From an uncultured Lachnospiraceae bacterium (lineage in GTDB: Bacteria; Bacillota; Clostridia; Lachnospirales; Lachnospiraceae): DNA of 64,000 nucleotides. The notes under the pieces were generated by a model. The model saw nothing but the letters and a program-made list of their open reading frames with translations, had not been told where the DNA came from and made no database searches. Positions 42,559 to 51,571 of this stretch are shown here, piece after piece; position 1 is the first letter of the stretch; each line of letters starts with the position of its first letter. Both the position numbers and the translations under genes were made by a program. The stretch spans positions 1 to 64,000 of the forward strand of contig CAJUED010000017.1 of the NCBI GenBank assembly GCA_910585075.1, written 5' to 3'.

Positions 42559-42764
42559 GGAAACAGTTCGCGCTGTGTGAGCGAATCAAACGCTTCCACG
42601 CGTTGCGAGTCAGCTTATTGAATCAGTTGTCACCGCGCTTTCGCTCTATAAAAACGCAGCAGACGCTAAGCACAAGCTTAAAAGCTTGAAAAAGACTTCG
42701 CTAAGTGCTGGCGTTTTTATAAGGGTTCCGCCTTGAATATTTGCTCACGCAGCGCTAGGTTTTC
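42559..42764. repeat. 206-bp imperfect palindrome before the exopolysaccharide genes
   Basis: Outer arms of about 30 bases (CGCGCTGTGTGAGCGAAT near 42570 against TTGCTCACGCAGCGC near 42740) and perfect inner arms TATAAAAACGC (42647-42657) and GCGTTTTTATA (42711-42721), with a central CAAGCTT/AAGCTTG hairpin (42673-42688). No gene is found in it. It may act as a terminator for metNI, a processed leader, or a short mobile palindromic element. Confidence 0.65.
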
Positions 42765-42818
42765 GGTTAACCCTTGAGAAGTAATGGTAAAATAGATTGG
42801 AATATGAGGGATTTTAAA

Positions 42819-43751
42819 ATGAAATTACTCAGCGCCATTGTGCCCTGTTATAATGAAGAAGATAATATTGCCGATTTTTATCAGGAATTTACAAAAAATG
42901 AGCCTTTTTTCAGGGAAAAGGAAATCGATTTTGAGCTTTGGTATATTGACGATGGCTCGAAGGATGGAACAGTCGCGGAGGTTAAGAAGCTGATAGAGAA
43001 AGATAAGCGTGTGCATCTGTTATCTTTTTCCAGAAATTTCGGGAAAGAAGCGGCAATTTATGCGGGACTTGAAAAGTCCGGGGGAGATTATGTGGTGTTT
43101 CTGGATGCGGATTTGCAGGATCCTCCGGCGCTGCTTCCGGAGATGTTTGGCTATCTGGAGGAAGGGTATGACTCGGTTGCTACAAGGCGCGTCAGCCGAA
43201 AAGGGGAGCCGCCTATACGTTCCTTTTTTGCACGAATGTTTTATCGGTTGATGAAGAAGATTTCCAAAACGGAAATTATGGATGGGGCCCGGGACTACCG
43301 GCTGATGAAAAGGCCGGTGGTGGATGCCATTCTTTCCATGCCCGAGTACAACAGATTCAGCAAAGGTATATTCGGCTGGGTGGGATTCGAGACCAAATGG
43401 CTGGAATTTGAAAATATTGAGAGAAAAAAGGGGGAGACCAAGTGGTCCTTCTGGAAGCTGTTTCTTTATTCTCTTGACGGAATTACGGCGTTTTCTACGG
43501 CGCCTCTGGCATTTGCGGCCTTCATGGGCGTGCTGTTTTGTCTGGCGGCCTTCGGGCTGATTCTTTTTACAATTGTAAGGAAGGCTTTATTTGGAGACCC
43601 TACTTCCGGATGGCCGTCTTTGGTGTGTATTATTTCTTTAATTAGTGGCGTGCAGCTTTTTTGTCTGGGAATCGTGGGGCAATATCTTGCAAAGACGTAT
43701 ATGGAAGTGAAAAGAAGGCCAATCTATCTTATAAAAGAGGAAATAGATTGA
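42819..43751 (+). CDS. Polyprenyl-phosphate glycosyltransferase (GtrB/DPM1-like, GT2)
   Basis: 310 residues from the ATG at 42819 (GAGGGA upstream). GT2 domain: LLSAIVPCYNEEDNI, LWYIDDGSKDGT, VFLDADLQDPP (the metal-binding D-x-D), and RRVSRKGEPPIRSFFARMFYRL. Two C-terminal helices and the MEVKRRPIY ending match the GtrB/CsbB group that loads glucose, GlcNAc or mannose onto undecaprenyl phosphate. The lipid-linked sugar could feed the GT-C enzyme at 53752. First gene of the exopolysaccharide locus. Confidence 0.9.
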   Translation: MKLLSAIVPCYNEEDNIADFYQEFTKNEPFFREKEIDFELWYIDDGSKDGTVAEVKKLIEKDKRVHLLSFSRNFGKEAAIYAGLEKSGGDYVVFLDADLQDPPALLPEMFGYLEEGYDSVATRRVSRKGEPPIRSFFARMFYRLMKKISKTEIMDGARDYRLMKRPVVDAILSMPEYNRFSKGIFGWVGFETKWLEFENIERKKGETKWSFWKLFLYSLDGITAFSTAPLAFAAFMGVLFCLAAFGLILFTIVRKALFGDPTSGWPSLVCIISLISGVQLFCLGIVGQYLAKTYMEVKRRPIYLIKEEID

Positions 43752-43842
43752 TAAAACAGAAATGAATTTCTGAAGATTTTTCAATCATACAAATTTGTGC
43801 TGACACCCCAATTTGCGGGTTGTTGATAGCATGGGGGTTAGG
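43746..43842 (+). promoter_or_regulatory. Structured leader element, copy 2
   Basis: GATTGATAAA (43746-43755) pairs with TTTTTCAATC (43777-43786), with an inner stem CAGAAAT/ATTTCTG (43757-43763/43766-43772). Then ACAAATTTG, TGACACCC, TTGCGGG and the start of the glycosyltransferase gene. The outer stem has A-T pairs where copy 1 at 9749 has G-C, and the inner stem has A-T where copy 1 has G-T, so pairing is preserved. The left arm overlaps the end of the preceding gene. Confidence 0.6.
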
Positions 43843-44610
43843 ATGAAAGAGCCGGATGAGCTGATTAGTATTATCGTGCCGGTATACAATGCCGGTCAGT
43901 ATATAGAGGAAGCGATAGAGATGGTACGCGCTCAGACTTATGAAAACTGGGAGCTGATTCTTGTGGATGACTGCTCTACGGATGACAGCCGGGAGCGTAT
44001 TGAAAAATGTATGGAAAAAGAGGGCGGTAAGATACGCCTGATTAAAAAAGAAGCAAATGAAGGTGCGGCCAAAGCGCGGAATACAGGAATCCGAGCGGCA
44101 GCGGGAAGGTATATTGCCTTTCTTGATGCAGACGATGTGTGGATGAAGGACAAGCTGGAGAAGGAACTGGCTTTTATGAAGGAAAAACAGGCGGCCTTTG
44201 TATTTACCGCTTACGAGTTTGGGGATGATAAAGCTAAGGGAACCGGGAAAGTAGTCCATGTTCCGGAGACCCTTTCATACCACAAGGCTTTGTCCAGAAC
44301 CGTAATTTTTACCACAACTGTTCTTCTGGACACGGCGAAAACCGGACGGGAGCTGATTCAAATGCCTGTGGTAAAAAGTGAGGACACGGCGACCTGGTGG
44401 AAGATTCTGCGAAACGGCTTTACCGCTTATGGACTTAATGAGGTGCTGGCTATTTACAGAAGGCCCGCGAAATCCTTATCCTCCAATAAGCTGGAGGCCA
44501 TAAGAAGGATATGGAATTTGTACCGCAGGGAAGAAAAGCTTTCCGTTGGATACAGTTTTTATAATTTATTTTTCTGGGCAGTGCGTGCAACGCTCAGACG
44601 CATTGTATGA
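43843..44610 (+). CDS. Glycosyltransferase family 2
   Basis: 255 residues from the ATG at 43843, after the structured leader; an upstream TTG at 43813 would overlap the leader. GT-A fold: LISIIVPVYNAGQYIEEAIEM, ELILVDDCSTDDSRE, RNTGIRAAAGRYIAFLDADDVWM (D-x-D). It ends with MPVVKSEDTATWWKIL, the usual acceptor-side part of small EPS transferases. It adds one sugar to the lipid-linked repeat unit. Confidence 0.9.
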   Translation: MKEPDELISIIVPVYNAGQYIEEAIEMVRAQTYENWELILVDDCSTDDSRERIEKCMEKEGGKIRLIKKEANEGAAKARNTGIRAAAGRYIAFLDADDVWMKDKLEKELAFMKEKQAAFVFTAYEFGDDKAKGTGKVVHVPETLSYHKALSRTVIFTTTVLLDTAKTGRELIQMPVVKSEDTATWWKILRNGFTAYGLNEVLAIYRRPAKSLSSNKLEAIRRIWNLYRREEKLSVGYSFYNLFFWAVRATLRRIV

Positions 44611-44621
44611 GGTGTATATAA

Positions 44622-46040
44622 GTGAAACGGTTTGAGTCATTAAAAAGAATCAGCGTATTGTGGATGAGCCTGGCGGGGCTTTTGATGCAGACAGCTATTT
44701 ACGCTTATATCTGGTTTCAATATTATTATCCGATTATCAATAATTTTAACAGGGGAATTAAATTCACAAAAAACGGACATCTTTTGACCATAGGCCTTTA
44801 CTTTGTACTGCTGTTTTTCTTTATGAATACTTACGGGGGGCTTAAAATTGGTTATTTAAAGTCCATGGATATTTTCCTTTCCCAGTTATTCGCACAGCTT
44901 ATTGTAAATGTGTTTACATATTTTCAGCTCTCTCTGATGAAGGGCTGGCTGGTACCGGTGGATGCCTTTATTGCGGCTACTTTGCTGCAACTGGTGATTG
45001 CAGGGGTATGGACGGTTATATGTAACAATGTCTATCGCAGAGTCTTTCCCCCCAGAGAAATGCTTCTGGTGTACGGGGAAAGAAGTATGGATGATATTCT
45101 TCGGAAGTTTGAGTCCCGCAGGGACAAGTATAAGATTGTGAAATGTATGGATGTCCGGGAAGGATTGATGAATCTGGAACAGGAGATTGGGAAGGGGTAT
45201 GGAGCCGTGGTGCTTTGGGATATTCCCACCCAGGAGCGCAATTACCTTTTAAAATTCTGCTACAGCAGATTTATCCGTGTTTACATGATGCCCAAGATTC
45301 CGGATGTGTTGGTGAAGGGTTCTGACCAGCTGCATCTGTTTGACACGCCTTTGTTTCTGGTACGGGAGTATGCGCTGACGGTGGAGCAGAGGGCGGCAAA
45401 GCGGATGCTGGATGTGGTGTGTGCACTTATTCTGCTTGTGATTGCGTCTCCTTTTATGCTGATTACCGCAATTGCAATCAAGTGCTATGATGGAGGGCCG
45501 GTGCTCTATAAGCAAGTACGCTGTACCGCAGGCGGGAGAAAGTTTTATATCCTGAAATTCAGAAGTATGAGGGTGGATGCGGAGAAGGATGGGGTGGCCA
45601 GGCTGGCTTCCAAAAATGATAACAGGATTACGCCTATTGGGAAATTTATCCGGGCGGTGCGCATTGACGAGCTCCCTCAGCTTCTCAATATTTTAAAAGG
45701 AGATATGTCCTTTATCGGGCCAAGACCTGAGCGCCCGGAGATTATCGAGCAGTATGTGGAGGAAATGCCTGAATTTTTATTTCGGATGAAGGTAAAAGCC
45801 GGGCTTGCAGGTTATGCCCAGGTTTACGGAAAATATAATACTACCCCTTACGACAAGCTGAAGCTGGATTTATCTTATATTGAAAATTATTCTGTGTGGC
45901 TGGATTTAAAATTAATGCTTTTGACTCTTAAGATACTGATCAGGCCTGAGAGTACCGAGGGGGTGGAGGACACCCAGACCACGGCTATGAAGGCACCAAA
46001 TGCGGGGGAAGCGCTTAAAAATGAAGATGGGAATGAATGA
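44622..46040 (+). CDS. Polyprenyl-phosphate sugar-1-phosphate transferase (WbaP/EpsE type)
   Basis: 472 residues from a GTG at 44622 (GAGGTG seven bases upstream). An N-terminal half with four hydrophobic helices, a nucleotide-binding-like middle, then the phosphoglycosyltransferase domain: KRMLDVVCALILLVIASPFM, GGPVLYKQVR, FYILKFRSMRVDAE, RAVRIDELPQLLNILKGDMSFIGPRPERPE. It starts repeat-unit synthesis by moving a sugar phosphate to undecaprenyl phosphate. Its stop overlaps the chain-length gene. Confidence 0.95.
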   Translation: MKRFESLKRISVLWMSLAGLLMQTAIYAYIWFQYYYPIINNFNRGIKFTKNGHLLTIGLYFVLLFFFMNTYGGLKIGYLKSMDIFLSQLFAQLIVNVFTYFQLSLMKGWLVPVDAFIAATLLQLVIAGVWTVICNNVYRRVFPPREMLLVYGERSMDDILRKFESRRDKYKIVKCMDVREGLMNLEQEIGKGYGAVVLWDIPTQERNYLLKFCYSRFIRVYMMPKIPDVLVKGSDQLHLFDTPLFLVREYALTVEQRAAKRMLDVVCALILLVIASPFMLITAIAIKCYDGGPVLYKQVRCTAGGRKFYILKFRSMRVDAEKDGVARLASKNDNRITPIGKFIRAVRIDELPQLLNILKGDMSFIGPRPERPEIIEQYVEEMPEFLFRMKVKAGLAGYAQVYGKYNTTPYDKLKLDLSYIENYSVWLDLKLMLLTLKILIRPESTEGVEDTQTTAMKAPNAGEALKNEDGNE

Positions 46041-47151
46041 GGAATATCTGAATAGAGGAATGGACCTGAAGCGGCTGTTGCTGTATCTTCAAAAAAAGAT
46101 ATGGCTGGTTGTCATGCTGACGGTTTTGGGCGCATGCTGCGGAGGAATTGTCTACCAGATGACCCGCTCCATGAAAATGCCTGTTGAGTATCAGGGAGTG
46201 TCCAAGCTGTATATCAGCTTCGGACATGATGAAAGCGGCGAGGTATATCAATATTATAATGGATATACATGGAACGATCTGCTGGATGCGGACCCAATTC
46301 TTGATCTGGTGATGATGCACCTGCCGGGCTACGAGCGGGAACAGGTGATGGAGGCCACAACCGCTGAAATTTTGTCAGATATAAGGCTTCTTACGATTAC
46401 GGTAAGGGGCGAAAATGAGAAATTTGTCAGGGAAATTAAAAAAGCGGTGGAAAACGGCCTTCGGGAGTTTGCAAGTAACAGTAAGGAATTGGAGCAGATT
46501 GAGGTAATCCGCTCCGGCGTTCCCGAGCGGGTATATTGGGATGACAGGACTGTGGCGGCCTGCGTTACAGGTGCGGTTATTCTTGGGCTTCTCTCTCTTT
46601 TGGCGGTGGGATTTAACTATGTGTTTGACGAGTCGGTTTATGTACAGGAGGATGTGGAGAAGAAATACGGCGTGAAGGCGCTGGGAATTTTGACCCGCAA
46701 TCAGAAGGGACTGCAGCCTTATACAAGAGAACTGAAGGCGAACATTCGCTATATTTTAGGAGAAAAGAAGGCTTTTGCCATTGTGGATATGGCCAATCAT
46801 GGGGACACCCGGAGATTAGAACTGGAACGGCTCCTCAGCAGTCAGGAACTTGACGTGTTTGGCGGCGGTGAGCAGGAGGAGGACTTTGGCTGGAATGTGA
46901 GTCAGAGGGAAGCCGCGCATCAGAAAAAAAGTGAGTATGAAGTGACTGCCTTTAATGAAAACATTCTGGCAGAGGAAGAATGCCGCAAGATCAGAGAAGT
47001 GGGCGGCGTGATTATTTTGCTGCCCTTTGGAACTGATGTGGGGCGGAAGACTTCCAGAATTTTAAGTTTCCTGGGGAATCAGGACTGCAAGGTGCTGGGA
47101 ATGATTGTCACCCAGGCAGATGAGGAATTTTTGAATCGGTATTTCGCATAA
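46021..47151 (+). CDS. Wzz-like chain-length regulator with degenerate BY-kinase-like domain
   Basis: 376 residues from the ATG at 46021. A first helix near 20-42 and a second near 185-207 frame an extracellular part, as in polysaccharide co-polymerases. After the second helix about 165 residues remain, with FAIVDMANHGDTRRLELERLL and GVIILLPFGTDVGRKTSRIL, VLGMIVTQADEEFLNRYF. These line up with the Walker A and C-terminal regions of BY-kinases but lack the GKT loop and tyrosine cluster, so catalytic activity is unlikely. It probably controls polymer length. Confidence 0.75.
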   Translation: MKMGMNEEYLNRGMDLKRLLLYLQKKIWLVVMLTVLGACCGGIVYQMTRSMKMPVEYQGVSKLYISFGHDESGEVYQYYNGYTWNDLLDADPILDLVMMHLPGYEREQVMEATTAEILSDIRLLTITVRGENEKFVREIKKAVENGLREFASNSKELEQIEVIRSGVPERVYWDDRTVAACVTGAVILGLLSLLAVGFNYVFDESVYVQEDVEKKYGVKALGILTRNQKGLQPYTRELKANIRYILGEKKAFAIVDMANHGDTRRLELERLLSSQELDVFGGGEQEEDFGWNVSQREAAHQKKSEYEVTAFNENILAEEECRKIREVGGVIILLPFGTDVGRKTSRILSFLGNQDCKVLGMIVTQADEEFLNRYFA

Positions 47152-47274
47152 AAGAGCAGGTGGTATTCGATTACGCATGTTATCTAGAATGACTATAGAG
47201 TATAGAGAACAGAGAGTACAGACCGTCTGAAGCATGACGTGCATGGCGATATGGAGGAAATGGAGATTAAGGAG

Positions 47275-48084
47275 ATGGAGCTACAGGTTCTGGTGGCGGC
47301 GGTGAATGAAGATGTGGAGAAGCTTGCCGAAAAGATGCATTTGGAGACGGAAGCGGTTATTGTCAACCAGTGTGAGCATTTCTCCTATCAGGAATATCTG
47401 TATAAGGATAAGCGGATTCAGTGCTTTTCCACGGCGGAACGGGGCGTGGGGCGCAGCAGGAATCAGGCTCTGATGCGGGCCGACAAGGAGCTTTGTCTGT
47501 TTTCCGACGAGGATATTGTGTTTTACCCGGGGTATGGGGAGATTGTAAAAAAGGCCTTTGAAAATAACCCGGATGCGGATGTCATCACTTTCAATTTCAA
47601 AGTGGACCCGTCCAGGGCTACTTACTACAATCAATCGGAAAAAAGAATACGTTGGTACAATTACGGCCGTTATCCTACCTATGCGGTGGCAGCAAGGACG
47701 CAGGCTCTGCACAGGGCAAATGTAAGTTTTTCCTTGCTGTTTGGCGGGGGAGCGAAGTACAGCAATGGAGAGGACAGTTTGTTTTTGCATGATTGTCTGA
47801 AGAAAGGACTGCATTTGTACGGAGTCGTGGACGAGATTGGGCAGGAGATTTACCGGGAGTCTACCTGGTTTAAGGGGTATAATGACAAATTCTTTCTGGA
47901 CAGAGGGGTTTTGTACCACCATCTCTATGGAAGGATGGCGAAGCTTTTTTCCCTGCGTTTTTTGTATGCCCATGGCTATGCACACGGCTATGCCCACGGC
48001 GGGGGAATGTTGGAGGAAATGTCCTTTAAGAAGGCTTATGCGTTGATGAAACAGGGAATAAGGGAAGGAAAGGAAAGACATTGA
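47275..48084 (+). CDS. Glycosyltransferase family 2
   Basis: 269 residues if the ATG at 47275 is used; several in-frame starts from 47239 on precede it and the choice is uncertain. GT-A elements: LQVLVAAVNEDVEKLAE, ERGVGRSRNQALMRADKELCLFSDEDIVF (acidic D-E-D as the metal site), KYSNGEDSLFLHDC. Near the C-terminus YAHG is repeated three times (about residue 236-247), from a threefold 12-base repeat in the DNA. Likely adds a sugar to the exopolysaccharide unit. Confidence 0.8.
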   Translation: MELQVLVAAVNEDVEKLAEKMHLETEAVIVNQCEHFSYQEYLYKDKRIQCFSTAERGVGRSRNQALMRADKELCLFSDEDIVFYPGYGEIVKKAFENNPDADVITFNFKVDPSRATYYNQSEKRIRWYNYGRYPTYAVAARTQALHRANVSFSLLFGGGAKYSNGEDSLFLHDCLKKGLHLYGVVDEIGQEIYRESTWFKGYNDKFFLDRGVLYHHLYGRMAKLFSLRFLYAHGYAHGYAHGGGMLEEMSFKKAYALMKQGIREGKERH

Positions 48085-49190
48085 TTTTATATATTTTCGT
48101 GGCGGCCGCCACAGTCCTTTTAGGACTCCTGGTGGATAACCGCCCTCAGAAGCAGTTTTATACGGTGAGCAGGCAGCAAATGTTGAACGGACTTTGTCTG
48201 ATGTCTGTTTTTGTGCTTTTGTTTGGAGTCTGTGCATGCCGCCTGAATGTGGGAAACGATTATGCGAAATATGTGGAGTTTATGCACCTTGTGAACTGTA
48301 ATGCTTTTGTGCCTACGGAGGTGGGGTTTAATCAGGTGGTAAAGCTTCTTTATGGAATCAGCGGGTTTGAGAATTATCTGCTGGTTTTTGCCTTTTTTGC
48401 TTTCTTTACCATTTTGTTGTTTTTGTGGGCGATTTACAGGCAGGCGGACTCATTTGGCTTTAGTTTTTTCCTGTTTATGGCCTTTGGATACTATTTTCAG
48501 TCTTTTAACACTGTGCGGTATTACCTGGCCCTTGCCATGGCGGTGGCGGCAATTCCTTATGTGCTGAAGAAGGAGTGGGTAAAGTTTATTCTGCTGGCGC
48601 TGCTTGGGGCCACATTCCACAAGTCGGTGCTGGTGGTGATTCCTCTGTACTTTCTGGCTTCCCTTCCATGGAAAAAATGGCAGCTTGGCATAGTGGCGCT
48701 GTTTTGCACTACCTTTTTCTTTCTGCAGGATTTTTATTTGAAGGTTGTGGTGTTTCTTTACCCAACTTATGAGGATACGGAGTATCTGGAGGGTGGTACA
48801 AGCCTGGTGAATATTGCCCGGTGCCTGGCAGTTTTGATATTATCCCTGATATGTTATAAGAAGGCTGTGAAGGGGAACAGGAGAAACAGATTTTATTTTT
48901 ACTGTAACTTAGGGGCCCTGGTCATGTATGTGTGCTGCTCATTTTTGCCTGTGATATCCAGGATTGGGTATTATCTGACGATCACGCATATTTTTTTCCT
49001 TCCGTCTTTGCTTTTGGAGATAGAAAATCAGAAGGTGAAAAAGGTGTTTACGGTGGGAGTGATTGGAGCGGCGGTTTTGTATTTTGGAGTGTTTATACTG
49101 ATGAAGGCGGGGAATGACGGGCTCAGGATACTGCCGTATGAGACGTTTATGTTTCATGAGATGGTACCGATTCTGTCGGATGTGAGTTGA
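48081..49190 (+). CDS. EpsG family polysaccharide polymerase
   Basis: 369 residues from a TTG at 48081 that overlaps the previous stop codon by four bases. Ten to eleven helices. Family marks: CRLNVGNDYAKYVEFMH (the N-x-G-x-D-Y-x-x-Y loop), PTEVGFNQVVKLL, FNTVRYYLALAM and ATFHKSVLVVIPLYF. EpsG proteins are Wzy-like polymerases that join repeat units outside the membrane. No flippase gene is seen near it. Confidence 0.9.
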   Translation: MILYIFVAAATVLLGLLVDNRPQKQFYTVSRQQMLNGLCLMSVFVLLFGVCACRLNVGNDYAKYVEFMHLVNCNAFVPTEVGFNQVVKLLYGISGFENYLLVFAFFAFFTILLFLWAIYRQADSFGFSFFLFMAFGYYFQSFNTVRYYLALAMAVAAIPYVLKKEWVKFILLALLGATFHKSVLVVIPLYFLASLPWKKWQLGIVALFCTTFFFLQDFYLKVVVFLYPTYEDTEYLEGGTSLVNIARCLAVLILSLICYKKAVKGNRRNRFYFYCNLGALVMYVCCSFLPVISRIGYYLTITHIFFLPSLLLEIENQKVKKVFTVGVIGAAVLYFGVFILMKAGNDGLRILPYETFMFHEMVPILSDVS

Positions 49191-49329
49191 TATTGCTTTG
49201 GTGGTGGTATTATCGGACGCTTCTTCGGGAGGAAATATTCAATAAAATTAAAATTGATAGTTTCCCTGTATTTGGTGTGTGGGGGAGGGGCATGTGATGA
49301 TTAACGTTAAGAATAAGGAGTAAGGTGAG

Positions 49330-50169
49330 ATGCAGCCTTTTTTTTCAATTATTGTTGTATGTTTGAATGCCGGGGAGAGATTGAAGAAAACGTTGGACAG
49401 TATAAAAATGCAGACGCTTCGGGATTTTGAGGTGGTGGTGAAGGACGGGGGGTCTGATGATGGGTGTTTGGAGTATGCGTATGAGGTGAAGGGGGAGCTT
49501 GAGAAGGCCGGAGAGGATGTCAGTGTTAAGGTGGTCTGCCGGAAAGATAGCGGGATTTATGATGCCATGAATCAGGCGGCCGGGGAAGCGGCAGGACGGT
49601 ATTTGTATTTTTTGAATTGTGGGGACTGGTTTTACTCGGTGGATGTCCTGAAGGAAATGTGGGAGTTTATTTGTGGGAGTGAAAAGAAGGAAGGAATTTA
49701 TTACGGGAATATTTATGAGAGAAAAACCGGGCAGATAGTGGCCTCTAATCCCCGTATGGATGCCTTTGGGTGTTACAGGAATGTGCCCTGCCATCAGGCC
49801 TGTTTTTATTCCATAGGGCTGGTTCTGGCCCATCCCTTTGAAGTAAAATATAAGGTGAGAGCGGATTATGAGCAGTTTTTATGGTGCTTCTTTGGATATG
49901 AAAAAAGAGAGAGCCTGGATTTTGCCTATAAAGAGATTGTGATTGCGGATTATGAGGGCGGAGGATTTTCGGAGACAAGGGAAAACAGGAAGGTTTCAGC
50001 AAAAGAGCATAGGGAGATTACGAGGAAATATATGCTGTCGAGGGAGCTTTTTAAGTTCAGGATGATCATGTGGCTTACTTTGGCTCCGGTCAGGACGAAG
50101 ATTGCGGAGAATGAGAGGACGGCAGGACTCTATAACTGGCTAAAAGGAAAGATATATGCAAAGAAGTGA
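49330..50169 (+). CDS. Glycosyltransferase family 2
   Basis: 279 residues. GT-A elements: FFSIIVVCLNAGERLKKTL, FEVVVKDGGSDDG, RKDSGIYDAMNQAAGEAAGRY and LYFLNCGDWFYS in place of the usual D-x-D. This D-S-G-I-Y-D-A-M-N pattern belongs to the WcaA/EpsJ-like group. An acceptor-side helix bundle follows. 140 bases after the polymerase gene; no promoter is obvious between. Confidence 0.88.
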   Translation: MQPFFSIIVVCLNAGERLKKTLDSIKMQTLRDFEVVVKDGGSDDGCLEYAYEVKGELEKAGEDVSVKVVCRKDSGIYDAMNQAAGEAAGRYLYFLNCGDWFYSVDVLKEMWEFICGSEKKEGIYYGNIYERKTGQIVASNPRMDAFGCYRNVPCHQACFYSIGLVLAHPFEVKYKVRADYEQFLWCFFGYEKRESLDFAYKEIVIADYEGGGFSETRENRKVSAKEHREITRKYMLSRELFKFRMIMWLTLAPVRTKIAENERTAGLYNWLKGKIYAKK

Positions 50170-50266
50170 AGAATATCGTAAAATTCAACCTCCGGAGGTA
50201 AAGGCGTGAACCGGAATTTTTGGGTTTGTGGGTGAAAATCATGTGAAGCATAAATGGGAGTGACGG

Positions 50267-51571
50267 ATGAGCAGGGTTTTGTGGGTATGTAACATTATGC
50301 TACCTGTTATTGGACAGGCGCTAAATTTGCCATATAGTAACCGGGAAGGATGGCTTTCCGGAATTTTTGGGAGGGTGCAGAGGAAGGAGGCGCCTTTTGA
50401 GCTGGGGATTTGTTTCCCTTTAAGCGAAGGGGAAATGAAGGCGCTGAAAAAGAAGCGGTTTTCGGTTGAGGGGGCTGTTTGTTATGCTTTTGGAGAAAAT
50501 CTGAATGCCCCTGAGGTTTATGATGAGGGACTGGAGGATGTGTTTCGGGAAATCATGGAAGATTTCAGGCCGGACATAGTCCATATTTTTGGGACGGAAT
50601 TTCCTCATACGCTGGCGGCAGTCCGGGCTTTCGGGCGGCCTGGGCGCACGTTGATTGGCATTCAGGGGCTTTGCGGGGAGATTGCAAAGGTTTATATGGC
50701 GGGACTTCCCCAAAGGGTGTGTCAAAAGGTGACATTTCGGGATTTTATCAGGAAGGATTCCATCAGGCAGCAGCAGGAGAAGTTTTCAAGGCGGGGGGAG
50801 AATGAAAGAAAAGCGATTCTGGGGTGTGGGAACATAACAGGAAGGACAGGCTTTGACAGGGAAGGCACGGCCCGCATCCATCCGAAGGCCAAGTATTATT
50901 TTATGAATGAGACCATGCGGGGGGAGTTTTATACAGGAAAGTGGAGCCCTGAGATTTGTGAAAAGCACAGCATTTTCCTGGGGCAGGGGGATTATCCCCT
51001 TAAGGGAATGCATTTTGTACTTGAGGCGGCGGCGCTGCTTACGGACAGGTATCCGGATTTGAAGCTGTATGTGGCGGGCAACAGTATTTTGCGCAACAGT
51101 ACGTTGAAGGAAAAACTGAAAATTTCCGCTTATGGTAAGTATCTGGTTTCACTGATAAAAAAGTATGGTCTGGAAGAACGCGTCATTATGAAGGGGAAGT
51201 TAAATGCGGAGGAAATGAAGGAGCAGTTTTTGAAAAGCAGCGTATTTGTGTGTGCCTCTGTGTTGGAGAATTCTCCCAATACGGTGGGGGAGGCCCAGCT
51301 TTTGGGGGTGCCTGTGGTTGCTTCCAGGACGGGAGGAATACCGGATATGATCAAAGACGGGATAAGCGGGCTGCTATTTTCCGTGGGGGATGTGAAAGGC
51401 CTGGCCGATAGAATAGAAGCGGTGTGGAGCGAAAAGGCAGATAAAGACGGACTTTGTCTGTCACGGCGGCTGTGTGAAGGGGAGAGGAAGCGGGCAAGGA
51501 TTGCCCATGATGGAGAGCAGAATTATCTGCGGCTGCTGGAAATATATCGGGAGATAGGAGAAAGTGTATGA
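50267..51571 (+). CDS. Glycosyltransferase family 4
   Basis: 434 residues, GT-B fold. N-terminal RVLWVCNIMLPVIGQAL, then DIVHIFGTEFPHTLAAV. The C-terminal Glycos_transf_1 half has FLGQGDYPLKGMHFVLEAAALL, VIMKGKLNAEEMKEQF and the nucleotide-binding SPNTVGEAQLLGVPVVASRTGGIPDMI. A retaining enzyme using an NDP-sugar. It overlaps the next gene by four bases. Confidence 0.92.
   Translation: MSRVLWVCNIMLPVIGQALNLPYSNREGWLSGIFGRVQRKEAPFELGICFPLSEGEMKALKKKRFSVEGAVCYAFGENLNAPEVYDEGLEDVFREIMEDFRPDIVHIFGTEFPHTLAAVRAFGRPGRTLIGIQGLCGEIAKVYMAGLPQRVCQKVTFRDFIRKDSIRQQQEKFSRRGENERKAILGCGNITGRTGFDREGTARIHPKAKYYFMNETMRGEFYTGKWSPEICEKHSIFLGQGDYPLKGMHFVLEAAALLTDRYPDLKLYVAGNSILRNSTLKEKLKISAYGKYLVSLIKKYGLEERVIMKGKLNAEEMKEQFLKSSVFVCASVLENSPNTVGEAQLLGVPVVASRTGGIPDMIKDGISGLLFSVGDVKGLADRIEAVWSEKADKDGLCLSRRLCEGERKRARIAHDGEQNYLRLLEIYREIGESV

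Noticed and set aside
47281..48237. Long minus-strand frame of 318 codons opposite the glycosyltransferase and epsG genes
   Set aside because: Antisense shadow; the plus-strand frames have clear GT2 and EpsG motifs.
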